Assembly: GCF_003337735.1 (NCBI RefSeq)
Contig: NZ_QPJY01000001.1
Span: forward strand, 596,077 to 660,076
DNA from: Thioalbus denitrificans
GTDB taxonomy: Bacteria > Pseudomonadota > Gammaproteobacteria > DSM-26407
Direction of reading: 5' to 3'
DNA length: 64,000 nucleotides
Shown: one piece after another, positions 61,295-64,000 of the stretch
Layout of the letters: each line of letters begins with the position of its first letter
How positions within the stretch are numbered: the first letter of the stretch is position 1
The notes under the pieces: model-generated
Databases searched by the model: none
Seen by the model: only the letters and a program-made list of their open reading frames with translations
What the model was told of the DNA's origin: nothing
Translations under genes and position numbers: made by a program

Positions 61295-64000
61295 ATGGGC
61301 GAACCGTCAACCAAGCGGGGACTCTGGTCACGCAGGACACTCTTCGGTGCGACGCTCGGCGCCGCCCTGGTGTTCATGATCCTGGGTGTGATCTTCTGGG
61401 GCGGCTTCAACACCGCCATGGAGGCCACCAACAACATGGAATTCTGCATCTCCTGTCACGAGATGGAGGAGAACGTCTACCAGGAGTACCGGGGAACGGT
61501 GCACGACGCCAACCGCAGCGGCGTGCGCGCCGGTTGTCCCGACTGCCATGTGCCGCGGCCCTGGATCCACAAGGTGGTGCGCAAGATCCAGGCGAGCAAC
61601 GAGATCTACCACAAGATCATGGGAACGGTCTCCACCCCGGAGAAGTTCGCGGCGAACCGGTTGACCATGGCCAAGCGGGTCTGGGCGGCGATGAAGAAGA
61701 CCGACTCGCGCGAGTGCCGCAACTGCCACGACATCACCGCCATGAACCCGGTGAACCAGAAGCCCCGGGCGCGGCAGCAGCACCTCAACGCCATGGAGCG
61801 CGGCCAGACCTGCATCGACTGCCACAAGGGCATCGCCCACAAGCCGGTGCATACCCAGCTCACCGACGCCGAGCTGGAGGCGCTGGAAAAACCCAACCCC
61901 GATTTCATCCGCCCGATCCCGACGAGCTATACCGCCGGCCTCGAGCGGGTCGAGGCCGCCGAGGCCGAGGCGAAGGCCAAGGCGCAGGAGGCCCGCCAGC
62001 GCGAGCGCGAGGCCCAGGCGGCCATGAAGGCCGAGCAGGAGGCGCGCATGGCCGCCGCGGTCGCCGCGGCCATCGAGGCCTACAAGGCCGGCCAGGCGGG
62101 AGCCGCGGTGGCGGCGCCGGCCGCTGCCGCGGCGGCCGACGGCGGCTTCGGCATCGACTGGAGCGACGTGCCCGGCCGCGAGGTGGTGCTGTTCTACCCG
62201 GGGCAGTCGTCGATGGAGTGGATCCTGAACGGCCGGGATCACAGCGGCAAGCGCGCCTTCGAGGCGGGCGATCGCTGCTTCGACTGCCACGACAAGGAGG
62301 CGGCGGACATCGGCCGCAAGATTGTCACCGGCGAGAAGCTGGAGCCGCAGCCCATCGAGGGCAAGCGCGGCAGCATCCCGGTGACGGTGCAGGCGGCCCA
62401 CGACGCCGAGAACCTCTACCTGCGCTTCCAGTGGGAGGACACCCCGCATGTGCCGGTGCCCTTCGTCGAGGGCGGCAAGATGGACCCGGAGAACCCGGTG
62501 AAGCTGGCGCTGATGCTCGCCACCGACGAGGTGGAGTACGCCGACCGGGCCGGCTGCTGGGGCACCTGCCACCACGACCTGCGCAGCATGCCGGACGAGG
62601 CGAGCCCGGAGGCCACCAAGTACCTGACCGAGAGCCGCACGGAGATCGAGATCCGGGGCCGAGGCGACAAGCCCCGCGGCGGCTGGGACAAGCGCAAGGG
62701 CGAGGCGGAGATGGCCGCCGAACTGGAGGCGGGCCACTTCATGGACCTGCTGCGGTTCAAGTCCGGGGCCGGCGCGGCCGAGGACGGCCACGTGCTGGCG
62801 GACCGGGTGATGGAGGGTGGCCAGGGCACGGCGATGAGCGGGCGGCTGGAGAACGGCGTGTGGACGGTGACGGTGAAGCGCAAGCTGGCCACCGGCGCGC
62901 CGGGCGACGTGGCGCTGGAGCCGGGCAGGCTCTACAACATCGGCTTCGCCATCCATGATGATTACAGCGCCGCCCGCTGGCACCACGTGTCGGTGGGCTA
63001 CAAGCTGGGGTTCGACAACCCCGACGCCGAGATCAATGCCGTGCAGCGCGAGGCCCGGGCGATGGCGGCCCCGGCGCCCGTGGCTGCGGCGGCACCCGCC
63101 ACGGCGGCACCCGCGGCGGTGGGGGGTGACGTGGCCGCCGGCGTCGACTGGTCGAAGGCCGGCGAGCGCGAGGTGGTGCTGTTCTACCCGGGGCAGTCGT
63201 CGATGGAGTGGATCCTGAACGGCCGGGATCACAGCGGCAAGCGCGCCTTCGAGGCGGGCGATCGCTGCTTCGACTGCCACGACAAGGAGGCGGCGGACAT
63301 CGGCCGCAAGATCGTCACCGGCGAGAAGCTGGAGCCGCAGCCCATCGAGGGCAAGCGCGGCAGCATCCCGGTGACGGTGCAGGCGGCCCACGACGCCGAG
63401 AACCTCTACCTGCGCTTCCAGTGGGAGGACACCCCGCATGTGCCGGTGCCCTTCGTCGAGGGCGGCAAGATGGACCCGGAGAACCCGGTGAAGCTGGCGC
63501 TGATGCTCGCCACCGACGAGGTGGAGTACGCCGACCGGGCCGGCTGCTGGGGCACCTGCCACCACGACCTGCGCAGCATGCCGGACGAGGCGAGCCCGGA
63601 GGCCACCAAGTACCTGACCGAGAGCCGCACGGAGATCGAGATCCGGGGCCGAGGCGACAAGCCCCGCGGCGGCTGGGACAAGCGCAAGGGCGAGGCGGAG
63701 ATGGCCGCCGAACTGGAGGCGGGCCACTTCATGGACCTGCTGCGGTTCAAGTCCGGGGCCGGCGCGGCCGAGGACGGCCACGTGCTGGCGGACCGGGTGA
63801 TGGAGGGTGGCCAGGGCACGGCGATGAGCGGGCGGCTGGAGAACGGCGTGTGGACGGTGACGGTGAAGCGCAAGCTGGCCACCGGCGCGCCGGGCGACGT
63901 GGCGCTGGAGCCGGGCAGGCTCTACAACATCGGCTTCGCCATCCATGATGATTACAGCGCCGCCCGCTGGCACCACGTGTCGGTGGGCTACAAGCTGGGG
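61295..64000 (+). CDS. NapC/NirT-type tetraheme cytochrome fused to repeated heme-binding domains (3' end outside window)
   Basis: The frame opens at ATG 61295 (GGGGGG upstream) and is still open at the window end, 902 codons later. Residues 1-190 are a NapC/NirT-like quinol dehydrogenase: one TM helix (GATLGAALVFMILGVIFWGG) and four hemes, CISCH (C51), CPDCH (C81), CRNCH (C141) and CIDCH (C173). A charged Ala/Glu/Arg coiled coil follows (about 210-285). Then come two near-identical 330-residue units resembling the cytochrome c-552/DMSO-reductase (ethylbenzene-dehydrogenase-like) heme domain. Each has CFDCH (C328, C658) and a non-canonical CWGTCH (C421, C751). It probably carries quinol electrons to periplasmic reductases such as NirS. 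Confidence 0.88.
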   Translation, partial: MGEPSTKRGLWSRRTLFGATLGAALVFMILGVIFWGGFNTAMEATNNMEFCISCHEMEENVYQEYRGTVHDANRSGVRAGCPDCHVPRPWIHKVVRKIQASNEIYHKIMGTVSTPEKFAANRLTMAKRVWAAMKKTDSRECRNCHDITAMNPVNQKPRARQQHLNAMERGQTCIDCHKGIAHKPVHTQLTDAELEALEKPNPDFIRPIPTSYTAGLERVEAAEAEAKAKAQEARQREREAQAAMKAEQEARMAAAVAAAIEAYKAGQAGAAVAAPAAAAAADGGFGIDWSDVPGREVVLFYPGQSSMEWILNGRDHSGKRAFEAGDRCFDCHDKEAADIGRKIVTGEKLEPQPIEGKRGSIPVTVQAAHDAENLYLRFQWEDTPHVPVPFVEGGKMDPENPVKLALMLATDEVEYADRAGCWGTCHHDLRSMPDEASPEATKYLTESRTEIEIRGRGDKPRGGWDKRKGEAEMAAELEAGHFMDLLRFKSGAGAAEDGHVLADRVMEGGQGTAMSGRLENGVWTVTVKRKLATGAPGDVALEPGRLYNIGFAIHDDYSAARWHHVSVGYKLGFDNPDAEINAVQREARAMAAPAPVAAAAPATAAPAAVGGDVAAGVDWSKAGEREVVLFYPGQSSMEWILNGRDHSGKRAFEAGDRCFDCHDKEAADIGRKIVTGEKLEPQPIEGKRGSIPVTVQAAHDAENLYLRFQWEDTPHVPVPFVEGGKMDPENPVKLALMLATDEVEYADRAGCWGTCHHDLRSMPDEASPEATKYLTESRTEIEIRGRGDKPRGGWDKRKGEAEMAAELEAGHFMDLLRFKSGAGAAEDGHVLADRVMEGGQGTAMSGRLENGVWTVTVKRKLATGAPGDVALEPGRLYNIGFAIHDDYSAARWHHVSVGYKLG
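62177..63010 (+). repeat. Intragenic tandem repeat, unit 1 (identical part)
   Basis: 834 bp that recur exactly 990 bp downstream at 63167-64000, with a single difference seen (T at 62323, C at 63313, both isoleucine). The identity may extend beyond the window on the right. The spacer 63011-63166 encodes an Ala/Pro-rich linker. Confidence 0.97.
63167..64000 (+). repeat. Intragenic tandem repeat, unit 2 (cut by window end)
   Basis: Second copy of the 834-bp segment at 62177-63010, in the same reading frame and offset by 990 bp (330 codons). The window ends inside the unit, so the full unit length and copy number cannot be seen. Confidence 0.97.

Noticed and set aside
61328..63976. Open frame of 882 codons on the minus strand across the multiheme gene, and similarly long opposite-strand frames at 16095-19334, 20761-23088, 26930-29062 and 41286-44915
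   Set aside because: They are antisense to strongly supported genes. Their Gly/His/Gln/Arg-rich translations have no motifs, as expected for shadow frames in GC-rich DNA.

Overview
This is about 64 kb of GC-rich chromosome from what looks like a denitrifying gammaproteobacterium. The gene content (cbb3 oxidase assembly genes, RpoH, FtsEX/FtsY, RsmD and IscR with gammaproteobacterial motifs, cytochrome cd1 nitrite reductase, NO reductase, two large pyruvate:ferredoxin-type oxidoreductases, many periplasmic c-type cytochromes) fits a chemolithotrophic or sulfur-oxidizer-like lineage such as the Chromatiales/Ectothiorhodospiraceae. That placement is an inference from gene content and style only. 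I saw no tRNA, rRNA, CRISPR array, phage or transposase gene.

Region by region: (1) 1-3200 is the end of a ccoGHIS-type cbb3 oxidase assembly operon (FixH, CcoI, CcoS). (2) 3250-15370 is housekeeping: rpoH with a perfect CIRCE element, ftsX-ftsE, ftsY, an M16 protease pair, rsmD, a membrane-fused spermidine-synthase-like protein, a YheT-type hydrolase and a cytochrome c'-like protein. (3) 15450-23050 holds a solitary iscR, an RND efflux pump with its adaptor, and a PAS-GGDEF-EAL protein. (4) 23130-30830 is a metal-handling island: a small HMA chaperone, a one-helix protein, a NifQ-like protein, a metal-ribbon microprotein, a His/Ala-rich membrane protein, an HMA2-like protein, a Cu(I)-type P1B ATPase and two TauE/SafE-type (DsbD_2) membrane proteins. 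(5) 31119-37331 is an operon behind an FNR-type box: a small unknown protein, a FtsX-type ABC permease and ATPase, a polytopic Cys/His-rich membrane protein, a TlpA-like lipoprotein and a third SafE protein, followed by two NosL-family lipoproteins or periplasmic proteins. No nosZ is in the window. (6) 37608-48660 is central carbon metabolism: pckA, a single-chain pyruvate:ferredoxin oxidoreductase, a dihydroorotate-dehydrogenase-like protein, and a second two-subunit 2-oxoacid:ferredoxin oxidoreductase. (7) 48771-64000 is the denitrification region: hemerythrin, a di-heme peroxidase, norCB-norEF-norQ-two membrane proteins-norD, a divergent tri-heme cytochrome, a membrane hemerythrin, nirS, and a NapC/NirT-like multiheme fusion protein that runs off the end of the window.

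Identical 14-bp boxes (TTGACCTATGTCAA) lie in front of the nor/tri-heme divergent promoter and in front of nirS, with a near match before the hemerythrin. This points to one NO- or O2-responsive Crp/Fnr-family regulator, not encoded here, driving the region. Metal islands 4 and 5 are most simply read as copper (and possibly molybdenum) supply for cuproenzymes such as cbb3 oxidase and an unseen N2O reductase.

The most striking items are the 990-bp near-perfect internal duplication in the cytochrome gene at the right edge, the two adjoining metal islands of partly unknown genes, the peroxidase gene with no stop codon that reads through into norD, two families of palindromic mobile-looking intergenic elements (one pair flanking nosL), and a perfect 50-nt hairpin in the metal island.
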